From Chachezhania antarctica (GTDB lineage: Bacteria > Pseudomonadota > Alphaproteobacteria > Rhodobacterales > Rhodobacteraceae), in NCBI RefSeq assembly GCF_003646465.1, contig NZ_QZEX01000001.1:248001-312000 (forward strand): 64,000 nt of DNA. Reading direction: 5' to 3'. Positions 55,895-64,000 of the stretch are shown one piece after another. The notes under the pieces were generated by a model that saw nothing but the letters and a program-made list of their open reading frames with translations, ran no database searches and had not been told where the DNA came from. How positions within the stretch are numbered: the stretch's first letter is position 1; every line of letters starts with the position of its first letter. The position numbers were made by a program, and so were the translations under genes.

Positions 55895-56608
55895 ATGCGA
55901 CCGTCAGGACGAGACTTAAGCGAAATGCGCGCGGTTTCAATCGAAACCGGCGTTTCAGCCCATGCCGAAGGATCGTGCCTGATCAAGATCGGCCGAACCC
56001 ACGTGCTGTGCACCGCCACGCTGGAAGAACGCGTGCCCCCCTTCGTCAAGGGATCGGGCCTTGGCTGGGTGACCGCCGAATACGGCATGCTGCCCCGCGC
56101 GACCAACACGCGGATGCGCCGCGAAGCCGCCGCAGGCAAGCAGGGCGGCCGCACGGTGGAAATCCAGCGGCTGATCGGGCGCAGCTTGCGCGCGGGCGTC
56201 GACCGGGTGGCCCTGGGCGAACGCCAGATCACCGTCGACTGCGACGTGCTGCAGGCCGATGGCGGCACGCGCTGCGCGTCGATCACCGGTGGCTGGGTCG
56301 CGCTGCGGCTGGCCGTGAACAAGCTGATGAAGGCGGGCGACGTGATTTCTGATCCGCTGCTGGATCCGGTCGCGGCCGTGTCCTGCGGGATCTACGCGGG
56401 CCAGCCGGTGCTGGACTTGGACTACCCCGAAGACAGCGAGGCAGGTGTCGATGGCAACTTCGTGCTGACAGGTTCGGGCCAGCTGATCGAAGTGCAGATG
56501 TCGGCCGAAGGCGCGACGTTCTCGCGCGATCAGATGAACACGCTGCTGGACCTTGCCGCGAAGGGCACGGGTGAGCTGGTCGCCGCGCAGAAAGCCGCCA
56601 CCGCATGA
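55895..56608 (+). CDS. rph: Ribonuclease PH
   Basis: 237-residue phosphorolytic 3'-5' exoribonuclease that trims tRNA 3' ends. [12 protein letters not shown] opens the family sequence; [55 protein letters not shown] and [17 protein letters not shown] follow. AGGA lies 8 nt before the ATG. The stop overlaps rdgB (ATGA). Confidence 0.97.
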   Translation: MRPSGRDLSEMRAVSIETGVSAHAEGSCLIKIGRTHVLCTATLEERVPPFVKGSGLGWVTAEYGMLPRATNTRMRREAAAGKQGGRTVEIQRLIGRSLRAGVDRVALGERQITVDCDVLQADGGTRCASITGGWVALRLAVNKLMKAGDVISDPLLDPVAAVSCGIYAGQPVLDLDYPEDSEAGVDGNFVLTGSGQLIEVQMSAEGATFSRDQMNTLLDLAAKGTGELVAAQKAATA

Positions 56609-57219
56609 GACGCCAGTTCGACGGCAATCGGCTGCTGATCGCGACCCACAATGCCGGAAAGCTGGACGAGATGCGCCAGCTTTTCGCGCCGCTGGGCGTC
56701 GAGGTCGTGGGTGGCGCTGAAATGAACCTGGCGGAACCGGTGGAGACGGAGGACAATTTCGTCGGCAACGCCCGGATCAAGGCGCGTTCGGCGGTGGAGG
56801 CCACGGGTCTTCCGGCGCTGGCCGACGATTCCGGGATCGAGGTCGACGCGCTGAACGGCGCGCCCGGTGTCTACACGGCGGACTGGGCCGAAACACCCAA
56901 TGGACGCGATTTCAAGATGGCCATGACCCGTACGTGGGAGGAGCTGGAAGCGAAGAACGCCCCCGCCCCCCGTCGCGCGCGGTTCTGTTGCACGCTGATG
57001 CTGGCCTGGCCCGACGGGCACGAGGAAGTCTACGAAGGCCACGCCCCGGGCCAGATCGTCTGGCCGATGCGCGGGGTCGAAGGCCATGGCTATGACCCGA
57101 TCTTTCAGCCCGACGGCTACGACATCACCTTTGGCGAGATGGATGCGGACGAGAAGAACCGGATCTCTCACCGTGCGCGGGCGTTTCAGGCGCTGATTGC
57201 GGGGTCCTTTGGCCGCTGA
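56605..57219 (+). CDS. rdgB: dITP/XTP pyrophosphatase RdgB
   Basis: 204-residue house-cleaning enzyme that removes dITP and XTP from the nucleotide pool. [50 protein letters not shown] (in two stretches) and the C-terminal [18 protein letters not shown] and [10 protein letters not shown] are family motifs. It overlaps rph by 4 nt and is followed by hemW. Confidence 0.96.
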   Translation: MRRQFDGNRLLIATHNAGKLDEMRQLFAPLGVEVVGGAEMNLAEPVETEDNFVGNARIKARSAVEATGLPALADDSGIEVDALNGAPGVYTADWAETPNGRDFKMAMTRTWEELEAKNAPAPRRARFCCTLMLAWPDGHEEVYEGHAPGQIVWPMRGVEGHGYDPIFQPDGYDITFGEMDADEKNRISHRARAFQALIAGSFGR

Positions 57220-57223
57220 GGTC

Positions 57224-58381
57224 ATGCCCCACGGCTTCGGCCTGTACGTGCACTGGCCCTATTGCGCGGCCAAGTGCCCGTATTGCGACTTCAACTCACA
57301 CGTCGCGCGGACCATTGACCATGCGGCGTGGCGCGAAGCCTATGTATCTGAAATAAAACGTATTTCATCGGAAACCGGCCCCCGGATCCTGAACACGATC
57401 TTCTTCGGTGGCGGAACGCCCTCGCTGATGGAGCCGGAAACTGTCGCCGCCGTCATCGACGCGGCGCGCGCCGCATGGCTCCCGGCGAACGACATGGAGA
57501 TCACGCTGGAAGCGAATCCCGGGTCGGTTGAAGCTGCACGGTTCGCCGGCTTTCGCGAGGCCGGCGTGAATCGCGTTTCGCTGGGCGTGCAAGCCCTGAA
57601 CGATGACGATCTCCGGCGCCTGGGCCGGATCCATTCGGTGGCCGAAGCCCGCGCGGCCTTCGACATCGCCCGGAACACGTTCAACCGCGTCAGTTTCGAC
57701 CTGATCTACGCCCGCCAGAACCAGTCCCGCGACGCGTGGCGCGCGGAACTGGCCGAGGCGCTGTCGATGGCCGCCGACCACCTGTCGCTCTACCAGCTGA
57801 CGGTCGAGGACGGCACCGTCTTCGGCGCGCGTCAGGCCGCCGGGCACCTGAAAGGCCTGCCCGACGAAGACCTTGGCGCGGACCTTTACGACATCACTCA
57901 GGACATGTGCGAAGCCCACGGCCTGCCCGCCTACGAAGTATCGAACCACGCCATCCCCGGCGCCCAGTCCCGCCACAACCTGATCTACTGGCAAGGCGGC
58001 GATTACGCAGGCATCGGGCCCGGCGCCCACGGCCGGCTGAATCTGAACGGTCGGCGCATAGCCACGGAAACCCCACTTGGCCCTGACGTCTGGCTGACCG
58101 GTGCGCAGGCCGGAAGAGCTGAAACACGCTCCACCATATCTGGTGCAGAGCAGGCCGATGAATACCTTATGATGGGGCTGCGTCTCGCCGAAGGTATTGA
58201 TGTGGAACGCTATTCGAAGCTGGCGCGCCAACCGCTGTCCGCGGCTACCATCTCGCACCTGTCGGAACTCGGCCTGCTGGAGCAGCGGAACACGGCCGCG
58301 GGCGTGCGCCTGGCGGCGACCCGGTCTGGGCGTAGTGTCCTCAACGCCTTGATTGCGGAGCTTGCTGCCCCGCCGCGGTAA
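57224..58381 (+). CDS. hemW: Radical-SAM heme chaperone HemW
   Basis: 385-residue protein related to HemN. The cluster cysteines are C14, C18 and C21 (WPYCAAKCPYCDF), then FFGGGTPSLM and LEANPGSVE. HemW has only these, without the extra C-terminal cysteine of true coproporphyrinogen dehydrogenases, and acts in heme delivery. The ATG at 57224 is preferred; the frame opens earlier at a TTG inside rdgB. The third gene of the rph-rdgB-hemW unit. Confidence 0.93.
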   Translation: MPHGFGLYVHWPYCAAKCPYCDFNSHVARTIDHAAWREAYVSEIKRISSETGPRILNTIFFGGGTPSLMEPETVAAVIDAARAAWLPANDMEITLEANPGSVEAARFAGFREAGVNRVSLGVQALNDDDLRRLGRIHSVAEARAAFDIARNTFNRVSFDLIYARQNQSRDAWRAELAEALSMAADHLSLYQLTVEDGTVFGARQAAGHLKGLPDEDLGADLYDITQDMCEAHGLPAYEVSNHAIPGAQSRHNLIYWQGGDYAGIGPGAHGRLNLNGRRIATETPLGPDVWLTGAQAGRAETRSTISGAEQADEYLMMGLRLAEGIDVERYSKLARQPLSAATISHLSELGLLEQRNTAAGVRLAATRSGRSVLNALIAELAAPPR

Positions 58382-58400
58382 CGCCGTGACGTCCGACTGC

Positions 58401-58511
58401 CTCCGGCGGGAGTATTTGGAAGCGAAGAAGCCCAGGCGCGCCTGCCCTTCTCTTCTTTCCCGAAATACTCCCGGGGAGTCCGCTCGCAGAGCGGGCGGGG
58501 GCAGAGCCCCC
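58401..58511. repeat. Composite palindromic intergenic repeat, copy 6
   Basis: CCTCCGGCGGGAGTATTTGG with GAAGAAG (58401-58430), the inverse CTTCTTTCCCGAAATACTCC, CGCTC-gca-GAGCG and GGGGGC-aga-GCCCCC (58497-58511), which touches the parB stop codon. The two arms are imperfect partners. It fills the gap between the convergent hemW and parB genes. Confidence 0.72.
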
Positions 58512-59392
58512 TACCCGGCTCCCAGCTTCGCGCAAAGCGAATCGAGTTCGTCCAGCGTCCGGTACGTGATCACCAATTGGCCGGATTCGTGTCCCGACTT
58601 GTGGTTCAGTTGGACCTTCATTCCAAGATTGGCGGACAAATCGCCCTCGAGCGCTGCCGTGTCCGCGTCCTTCTCGACCGAGGCGCGCTGTTTCACGGGC
58701 GCAGGGCCGTCGGCCATCTTCTTTGCCAGCGCCTCCGCCGCGCGGACCGACAGGCCCTTGGCCACGATCTCCTTCGCGATACGCGAAGGATCTTCCGACG
58801 TGACCAGCGTCCGGGCGTGACCGGCCGAAAGCTTTCCGTCGCGCACCAGTTCCAGCACATCCTGCGGAAGGTTCAACAGGCGCAGAAGGTTGGCGATGTG
58901 GCTGCGGCTCTTGCCCAGTGCCTCGGCCAGGCGTTCTTGGGTGTGGCCATAACTGTCCATCAGAGCCCGGTAGCCCGCCGCTTCCTCCACCGCGTTCAGA
59001 TCGGCGCGCTGGATGTTTTCGATGATCGCGACTTCCAGCACTTCTTCGTCGGAATATTCACGCACCAGCACCGGGACTTCGTGCAACTGCGCCTTCTGCG
59101 CCGCGCGCCAGCGGCGTTCTCCGGCGACGATCTGGAACTGTCCACCAGGCACCGAACGTACAATCAGGGGTTGCAGGATGCCCTTTTCCGAAACCGAGGC
59201 GACGAGGTCGGCCATATCCTCTTCCCGAAAGGTGCGCCGGGGCTGGTTCGCATTGGCCACGATGCGTTCGATCGGGACCATCACGTCCGGTCGCCGCGCC
59301 GCCTGCTGGCCTGCGTCATTTGTCTCCGGCGTCACATCCGCCATCAGTGCAGACAATCCCCGGCCAAGCCCACGTGGTTTCTGAGTTGCCAT
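58511..59392 (-). CDS. parB: Chromosome-partitioning protein ParB
   Basis: 293-residue centromere-binding CTPase clamp. RGLGRGLSALMADV starts the protein; IVANANQPRRTFREEDMADL and VAGERRWRAAQKA belong to the CTP-binding domain, with IENIQRADLNAVEEA; GHTQERLAEALGKSRSHIANLLRLL is the HTH that reads parS. Two perfect parS sites lie 1.4 and 3.3 kb upstream. It follows parA by 18 nt. Confidence 0.96.
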   Translation of the reverse strand: MATQKPRGLGRGLSALMADVTPETNDAGQQAARRPDVMVPIERIVANANQPRRTFREEDMADLVASVSEKGILQPLIVRSVPGGQFQIVAGERRWRAAQKAQLHEVPVLVREYSDEEVLEVAIIENIQRADLNAVEEAAGYRALMDSYGHTQERLAEALGKSRSHIANLLRLLNLPQDVLELVRDGKLSAGHARTLVTSEDPSRIAKEIVAKGLSVRAAEALAKKMADGPAPVKQRASVEKDADTAALEGDLSANLGMKVQLNHKSGHESGQLVITYRTLDELDSLCAKLGAG

Positions 59393-59410
59393 TGCTCTAT
59401 TCCCCTCGCC

Positions 59411-60217
59411 TCACGCGGCCACTGTCTCGTGGTTCCGCACCAGTTCCGCCGCAAGCGCCCGATACGCCTTGGCCCCCGTCGAATTCGGATCATATGTCAG
59501 CACCGGCATCGCGAAAGATGGCGCTTCCGATATCCTGACATTCCGCGGAATCCGCGTTTCAAACACAAGGCTGCCTAGGTTCGCACGCGCGTCCGCTTCG
59601 ACCTGATGGGACAAGTTGTTGCGTTTGTCATACATGGTCAACACAACACCTTCGATTCTGAGATCCGGATTCGCGGTGGCCCGAACTTCGCGGATCGTCA
59701 GCATCAACTGCGACAGACCTTCCAGCGCGAAGAATTCGGACTGCAGCGGCACCAGGACCGAGTTCGCCGCGACCATGGCGTTGACCGTCAGAAGATTCAG
59801 TGACGGGGGACAGTCGATCAGGATGTAATCGAGGTCGAAATCGGCCATGGCCTTCTGCCGGAGAGCATCACGCAGCCGGAAAGACCGGCGTTCGTTTGCT
59901 GCCATTTCCATGTCTGCCGAGCTCAGATCCATCGTGGCAGGGATGATCCACAATCCTTCGACCCCGATATCCTGCACGATATCCTTCAGGACAACGTCTT
60001 CCATGAGAAGGTCGTAAGTCGTCAGTTCGCGGGCGTCCTCGTCGACGCCAAGGCCCGTCGAGGCATTGCCCTGAGGGTCCAAGTCTACAACCAGAACGTT
60101 CATGCCCTCCTCTGCCAGAGCGGCCGCAAGGTTGATCGCAGTCGTCGTTTTTCCGACCCCGCCCTTCTGGTTGGCGATGGCGATGATTCGGGGTTCGTGG
60201 CGTGAGCTGTCAGACAC
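59411..60217 (-). CDS. parA: Chromosome-partitioning ATPase ParA (Soj)
   Basis: 268-residue deviant-Walker ATPase. [20 protein letters not shown] holds Walker A with the signature lysine near residue 18, [15 protein letters not shown] is A', and [18 protein letters not shown] is Walker B. It starts at GTG (60217), with GGAG 7 nt upstream, and overlaps the end of rsmG by 8 nt. Confidence 0.96.
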   Translation of the reverse strand: MSDSSRHEPRIIAIANQKGGVGKTTTAINLAAALAEEGMNVLVVDLDPQGNASTGLGVDEDARELTTYDLLMEDVVLKDIVQDIGVEGLWIIPATMDLSSADMEMAANERRSFRLRDALRQKAMADFDLDYILIDCPPSLNLLTVNAMVAANSVLVPLQSEFFALEGLSQLMLTIREVRATANPDLRIEGVVLTMYDKRNNLSHQVEADARANLGSLVFETRIPRNVRISEAPSFAMPVLTYDPNSTGAKAYRALAAELVRNHETVAA

Positions 60218-60821
60218 GCGACACTCCTTCGATGGACAGGATAACCGCTCCCGGTTGGGTACGACTTGTAATCGGGAGCACCGACATTTGCCATCTCTCC
60301 CGAGCCGCATCCAGCTCTTTTTCCCAGCTCTCCCCCTTCTGGAACAGCGCGGTTCCGCCGGGCGCCAGATGCCGGTCGGCGAATTCCAGCAGAACGTCGA
60401 GCGGGGCGAGCGCACGCGCCGAAAGGATGTCAGCCTTTTGGGGAGCGGCGGATTCGATCCGCTGCGTCATTACGGTGATGTCGACCCCGGTTTCCCGCGC
60501 GACCGTCCGCAGGAACGCGGACTTGCGCTGATCGCTCTCGATCAAGGTAAATTTTCGTCCACCTGGTTGATCCGCGGCCAGAATAGCGGTCACCAGGCCG
60601 GGGAACCCGCCTCCGGACCCGAGATCAACCCAAGTGTCTCCCGTGGGCGCAGCCTCCCATACTTGAACCGAGTCCACTATATGGCGGTTCCAGAGGTGTT
60701 CCATACTGGATCTAGAGACAAGGTTGATCTTCGGGTTCCATTTCTCCAGCAAAGCTGCGTAAGTTTCCAACCGCTCTAATGTTTCACGTGAAACATTCTC
60801 GGGAAAATCCGGGCGCGTCAT
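60210..60821 (-). CDS. rsmG: 16S rRNA m7G527 methyltransferase RsmG
   Basis: 203-residue SAM-dependent methyltransferase. [19 protein letters not shown] is the SAM loop and [20 protein letters not shown] a family motif. Codons for NVSRET (about residues 9-14) are part of parS site 1. Its start overlaps the mnmG stop (ATGA) and its end overlaps parA, the classical gid-par order. Confidence 0.96.
   Translation of the reverse strand: MTRPDFPENVSRETLERLETYAALLEKWNPKINLVSRSSMEHLWNRHIVDSVQVWEAAPTGDTWVDLGSGGGFPGLVTAILAADQPGGRKFTLIESDQRKSAFLRTVARETGVDITVMTQRIESAAPQKADILSARALAPLDVLLEFADRHLAPGGTALFQKGESWEKELDAARERWQMSVLPITSRTQPGAVILSIEGVSRV
60780..60795. promoter_or_regulatory. parS centromere site 1
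   Basis: TGTTTCACGTGAAACA, a perfect 16-bp match to the palindromic parS consensus, inside the first codons of rsmG. It is expected to load ParB. Confidence 0.95.
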
Positions 60822-62695
60822 GCCCGCTTCGCCTGCCCGTTCCGCCGCAACCTCGCCATCAGCAGAGCCAGGGCAGCAGGGGTCATCCCCTCCATGCGAC
60901 CGGCTTGCGCCAGGGTTTCAGGGCGCGCATGCGTCAGTTTCTGTTTCAATTCGTTCGACAGTCCGTCGACAATCATGAAATCGAACTCGTGCGGAATCAC
61001 CTGCGCTTCGTCGCGCTTCATGGCAGAAACATCCCGTTTCTGACGCTCTATATACGACGCATAGAGAGCGTCATTCTCCACCTGGCGCCGAATCGGCGGC
61101 TCAATAGAGCTCAATGCGGGAACAAGAGGAATGAGAGATTCAAACGCAACATCGGGAAAAGCCAGAATTTCCAGACCAGTACGCCGATTTCCATCCTCTT
61201 TGACCTTGATACCGACGCTACCGATCTGCTTTGGCGTATAGGTTTCCGACGAAAGCAGAGACCGAGCGGTATCAAGGCGCTCTATCTTATCGAGGAACGC
61301 GACGCGCCGCTCTTCGCCGACACACCCAAGGCGCAGCCCCAGCGGCGTGAGGCGCTGGTCTGCGTTGTCGGCACGCAAGGACAGCCGAAACTCCGCACGA
61401 GACGTGAACATACGATAGGGCTCCGCCACGCCACGGGTTGTTAGGTCATCAATCATCACGCCGATATAGCTGTCCGTCCGACTGAAGGCGACCGCTTCGC
61501 GCCCCTGAACTGCAAGCGCGGCATTCAACCCCGCGACCAAGCCCTGGGCCGCAGCCTCCTCATATCCTGTGGTTCCATTGATCTGGCCCGCAAAATATAG
61601 CCCTGGTACGTCTCGGAGTGACAGTTGGGCATTCAAGGCGCGCGGGTCGACATAGTCGTATTCGATGGCGTAACCTGGCTGAACGATCTTCGCGTTCTCC
61701 AATCCTGCGATTGACCGGATATATGCCTCCTGCACCTCTTCGGGCAGAGACGTTGAAATTCCGTTCGGATAGACGGTGGGATCGTCGATACCTTCCGGTT
61801 CAAGGAAGATCTGATGTTGGTCCTTATCGGCGAAGCGAACAACCTTGTCCTCGATCGACGGACAATAGCGCGGGCCTACGCCTTCGATATGGCCGCCGTA
61901 CATGGCCGACCGAGACAGGTTCTCGCGTATGATCTCGTGCGTTCGGGCGTTGGTATAGGTGATGCCGCAGGAGATCTGCTTTGCTTCTACCTGTTTGGAA
62001 AGAAAAGAGAAAAGTTCGGGTTCTTCATCCCCGGGCTGCGATTCCAAGATGTCCCAATTGATCGTGCGTCCATCCAGGCGCGGCGGGGTGCCGGTTTTCA
62101 GTCGTCCGAGAGGGAGATTGAAGGAATCGATCCGCTCGGCCAGTTTGATCGACGGCTTGTCACCCATACGCCCGCCGGGGCGTCGTACGTCGCCGATATG
62201 AATAACGCCACGAAGGAAGGTTCCGGTGGTAAGGACAACCGCCCCGGCCCGAATTTCACTGCCATCGGCAAAGAGGACACCAGAAACCCGAAGGCCGTCC
62301 ATTAAGAAATCGGTAACCTCGCCTTCGACGATCTCCAGACCTTCGCGGGCTTCGGTCTCGGCCAGCATGGCCGACCTGTAGATTGCGCGATCGGCCTGGG
62401 CGCGGGGGCCCCGCACGGCTGGGCCTTTTCTGCGGTTCAGAAGTCGGAACTGAATCCCGGCCTTGTCCGCAACGCGGCCCATGACCCCGTCCATAGCGTC
62501 GATTTCGCGGACCAAATGGCCTTTACCAAGACCACCAATGGCTGGATTGCAGCTCATAACGCCAATTCCCTCGCGCTTGAGGGTCACAAGAACTGTTCGC
62601 GCGCCCATCCGGGCCGCGGCATGCGCTGCTTCGGCGCCGGCATGTCCGCCGCCGATCACGACGACATCAACAGGTGAATGTTTCACGTGAAACAC
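60818..62695 (-). CDS. mnmG: tRNA uridine-5-carboxymethylaminomethyl synthesis enzyme MnmG (GidA)
   Basis: 625-residue FAD protein that works with MnmE on U34 of tRNAs. The FAD fold is [21 protein letters not shown] near the N-terminus; [32 protein letters not shown] and the C-terminal [14 protein letters not shown] are family motifs. It starts at GTG with MFHVKH, six codons that are part of parS site 2. It follows mnmE by 3 nt, and overlaps rsmG by 4 nt. Confidence 0.97.
   Translation of the reverse strand: MFHVKHSPVDVVVIGGGHAGAEAAHAAARMGARTVLVTLKREGIGVMSCNPAIGGLGKGHLVREIDAMDGVMGRVADKAGIQFRLLNRRKGPAVRGPRAQADRAIYRSAMLAETEAREGLEIVEGEVTDFLMDGLRVSGVLFADGSEIRAGAVVLTTGTFLRGVIHIGDVRRPGGRMGDKPSIKLAERIDSFNLPLGRLKTGTPPRLDGRTINWDILESQPGDEEPELFSFLSKQVEAKQISCGITYTNARTHEIIRENLSRSAMYGGHIEGVGPRYCPSIEDKVVRFADKDQHQIFLEPEGIDDPTVYPNGISTSLPEEVQEAYIRSIAGLENAKIVQPGYAIEYDYVDPRALNAQLSLRDVPGLYFAGQINGTTGYEEAAAQGLVAGLNAALAVQGREAVAFSRTDSYIGVMIDDLTTRGVAEPYRMFTSRAEFRLSLRADNADQRLTPLGLRLGCVGEERRVAFLDKIERLDTARSLLSSETYTPKQIGSVGIKVKEDGNRRTGLEILAFPDVAFESLIPLVPALSSIEPPIRRQVENDALYASYIERQKRDVSAMKRDEAQVIPHEFDFMIVDGLSNELKQKLTHARPETLAQAGRMEGMTPAALALLMARLRRNGQAKRA
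62679..62694. promoter_or_regulatory. parS centromere site 2
   Basis: TGTTTCACGTGAAACA, identical to site 1, overlapping the GTG start region of mnmG. Bound ParB might affect mnmG translation or transcription. The two sites are 1.9 kb apart. Confidence 0.95.
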
Positions 62696-62698
62696 TCC

Positions 62699-63985
62699 TC
62701 ACTTTCCTAGACAGAAGCTGGAGAATATCTCGTCCAACAGATTTTCCACATCAACACGGCCCACGAGGGATTCAAGAGCCCGAATCGCATGACGGAGATC
62801 TTCGGCAGCCAGATCATACATCTCTGGCCCCTGTTCAAGAAGCCCCTGCGCAGCAATCAGCCCATCTTGGGCCGTCATCATCGCCCAGCGATGTCGCTCG
62901 CGGGTCGCAAGACCGGCACTGGCTGAACGATGGGTCAGTATTTCTTCGATTCGGGAGACCAGAACATCGACACCCTGTCCCGTCAGACCGGAAATGGCAT
63001 CAGACGCGTCCATCAGAAGGTCAGCCTTGGGCCGCATCGCTATATCGCCATTTTGTCGCAAATCCTGCGGAACTTCTTCCTCCGACATCAGGAAAACCCG
63101 CAAATCCGCCGCCGCCGCACGTTCCCTGGCCAAGGCCACGCCCATTGCTTCGACCTTGTCCTCGGCCTCGCGCAAGCCGGCAGTATCCAGCAAGGTGACA
63201 GGCAGACCCGCAAGGTCCATGCGAACCTCGATCACGTCGCGCGTTGTTCCTGCGATCTCCGACGTGATCGCCGCTGCGCGGCCCGCCAAGGTATTCAGAA
63301 GCGTGGATTTGCCCGCATTCGGCGGACCAACAATCGCGACTTCAAAGCCCGAGCGGATCCGCTCTGCTATGCGAACACCCTTTATCTCATGGGATAGTTC
63401 ATCCTGAACCGCTATCAATAGCGCCGATACCTCGGGCGTCACGTCGACCGGGACCTCCTCTTCGGCGAAATCTATGGTGGCCTCTATCAAAGCCGCGGCG
63501 CGGATCAGTTTCTCGCGCCAGCCATCGGCAACCGCGCCCAGTGCCCCGCCCAGAACCGCCTGGGCCTGTTTGCGTTGCGCTTCGGTTTCAGCGTCGATCA
63601 GATCCGCCAGGCCTTCGACCTGCGCCAGGTCCATCCGGTTGTTTTCCAAAGCCCGGCGTGTGAACTCCCCGGGTTCGGCTAGGCGCAAATCGGGCAACTC
63701 GGCCAAGCGGCCCAGAACCGCGGAGACACCGGCGACCGACCCATGGATTTGCAGTTCGACCACGTCTTCGCCCGTGAAGCTGCCCGGCCCGGGGAATCCC
63801 AATACGACCGCGTCGTCCAGAACGTCGCCCGACGAATCAAAAAGACGACGGACGGACAGGCCGCGGCCTGCCATTCCGGCGCCTGTCAATTCGTGCACTG
63901 CGGGGAATGCGGCGGGACCGGAAATCCGGATCACCGCCACCCCGGCACGGCCCGGAGCGCTGGCCAGGGCAAAGATCGTGTCCAT
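62699..63985 (-). CDS. mnmE: tRNA modification GTPase MnmE (TrmE)
   Basis: 428-residue GTPase partner of MnmG. N-terminal tetrahydrofolate-binding region with [14 protein letters not shown] and [22 protein letters not shown], then the G domain ([28 protein letters not shown]), ending with the essential FCLGK. The MLLN-type length is slightly short but complete. Its start lies 15 nt from the right edge of the window, so its promoter is not visible. Confidence 0.97.
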   Translation of the reverse strand: MDTIFALASAPGRAGVAVIRISGPAAFPAVHELTGAGMAGRGLSVRRLFDSSGDVLDDAVVLGFPGPGSFTGEDVVELQIHGSVAGVSAVLGRLAELPDLRLAEPGEFTRRALENNRMDLAQVEGLADLIDAETEAQRKQAQAVLGGALGAVADGWREKLIRAAALIEATIDFAEEEVPVDVTPEVSALLIAVQDELSHEIKGVRIAERIRSGFEVAIVGPPNAGKSTLLNTLAGRAAAITSEIAGTTRDVIEVRMDLAGLPVTLLDTAGLREAEDKVEAMGVALARERAAAADLRVFLMSEEEVPQDLRQNGDIAMRPKADLLMDASDAISGLTGQGVDVLVSRIEEILTHRSASAGLATRERHRWAMMTAQDGLIAAQGLLEQGPEMYDLAAEDLRHAIRALESLVGRVDVENLLDEIFSSFCLGK

Positions 63986-64000
63986 GGCCGGCCCTCCCTA

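Noticed and set aside
57197-57223. TTG start for hemW inside rdgB
   Set aside because: The ATG at 57224 gives the normal family N-terminus and the TTG would add nine residues without support.

Overview
The window is chromosomal DNA of a GC-rich alphaproteobacterium, most likely a marine Rhodobacteraceae (roseobacter-type) species. Evidence: the petP-petR regulator pair, the mnmE-mnmG-rsmG-parA-parB partition block with two perfect parS sites, the grpE-hrcA / rph-rdgB-hemW arrangement, a CtrA-type box in front of flagellar genes, and a family of modular palindromic intergenic repeats. Nearly all of the sequence is coding. I see no rRNA operon, CRISPR array, insertion sequence or prophage; there is one tRNA (Lys, TTT).

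Layout. 0-4.2 kb: thiC (cut by the left edge) behind a TPP riboswitch and a clear promoter, then a periplasmic sulfatase divergent from a Crp/Fnr-type regulator. 4.4-6.8 kb: tRNA-Lys, dapF and mtaB. 6.9-12.7 kb: a five-gene flagellar run read motB-flgE-flgK-flgL-flgI, preceded by a TTAA-N7-TTAA CtrA-like site. 12.9-21 kb: an acyl-CoA ligase, the isoprenoid operon (HDAC-like amidohydrolase, xseB, ispA, dxs), a secreted protein resembling delta-class carbonic anhydrases, and petP-petR. 21-26 kb: ilvE, an MFS carrier, a DMT permease and an HD hydrolase. 25.6-30.4 kb: a compact MCE lipid-transport operon (STAS-permease, ATPase, very long MlaD-type protein, PqiC-like lipoprotein).

30.5-41.5 kb: a second DMT permease, a TetR-AcrAB efflux module with a palindromic operator, and the ugpB-A-E-C glycerol-3-phosphate ABC operon with Pho-box-like repeats upstream and an unexplained structured 250-nt gap inside it. 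41.5-51 kb: mostly single genes for thiol and methionine redox repair (periplasmic GPx, MsrB, cytoplasmic MsrA, periplasmic MsrA), QueG, a GST, MtgA, a coupled aminotransferase/sulfotransferase pair, a GH19-type muralytic enzyme and a PfkB kinase. 51-64 kb: core housekeeping: mutS, grpE-hrcA, rph-rdgB-hemW, then parB-parA-rsmG-mnmG-mnmE, the block usually found near the replication origin.

No large new system is evident. The most unusual signals are: at least six copies of a composite intergenic repeat, one of which supplies the sequence directly in front of the queG start; the structured insertion between ugpA and ugpE; a non-canonical C-T-A-G-R sulfatase motif; a DapF whose second catalytic cysteine position is serine; and the overlapping aminotransferase-sulfotransferase pair.
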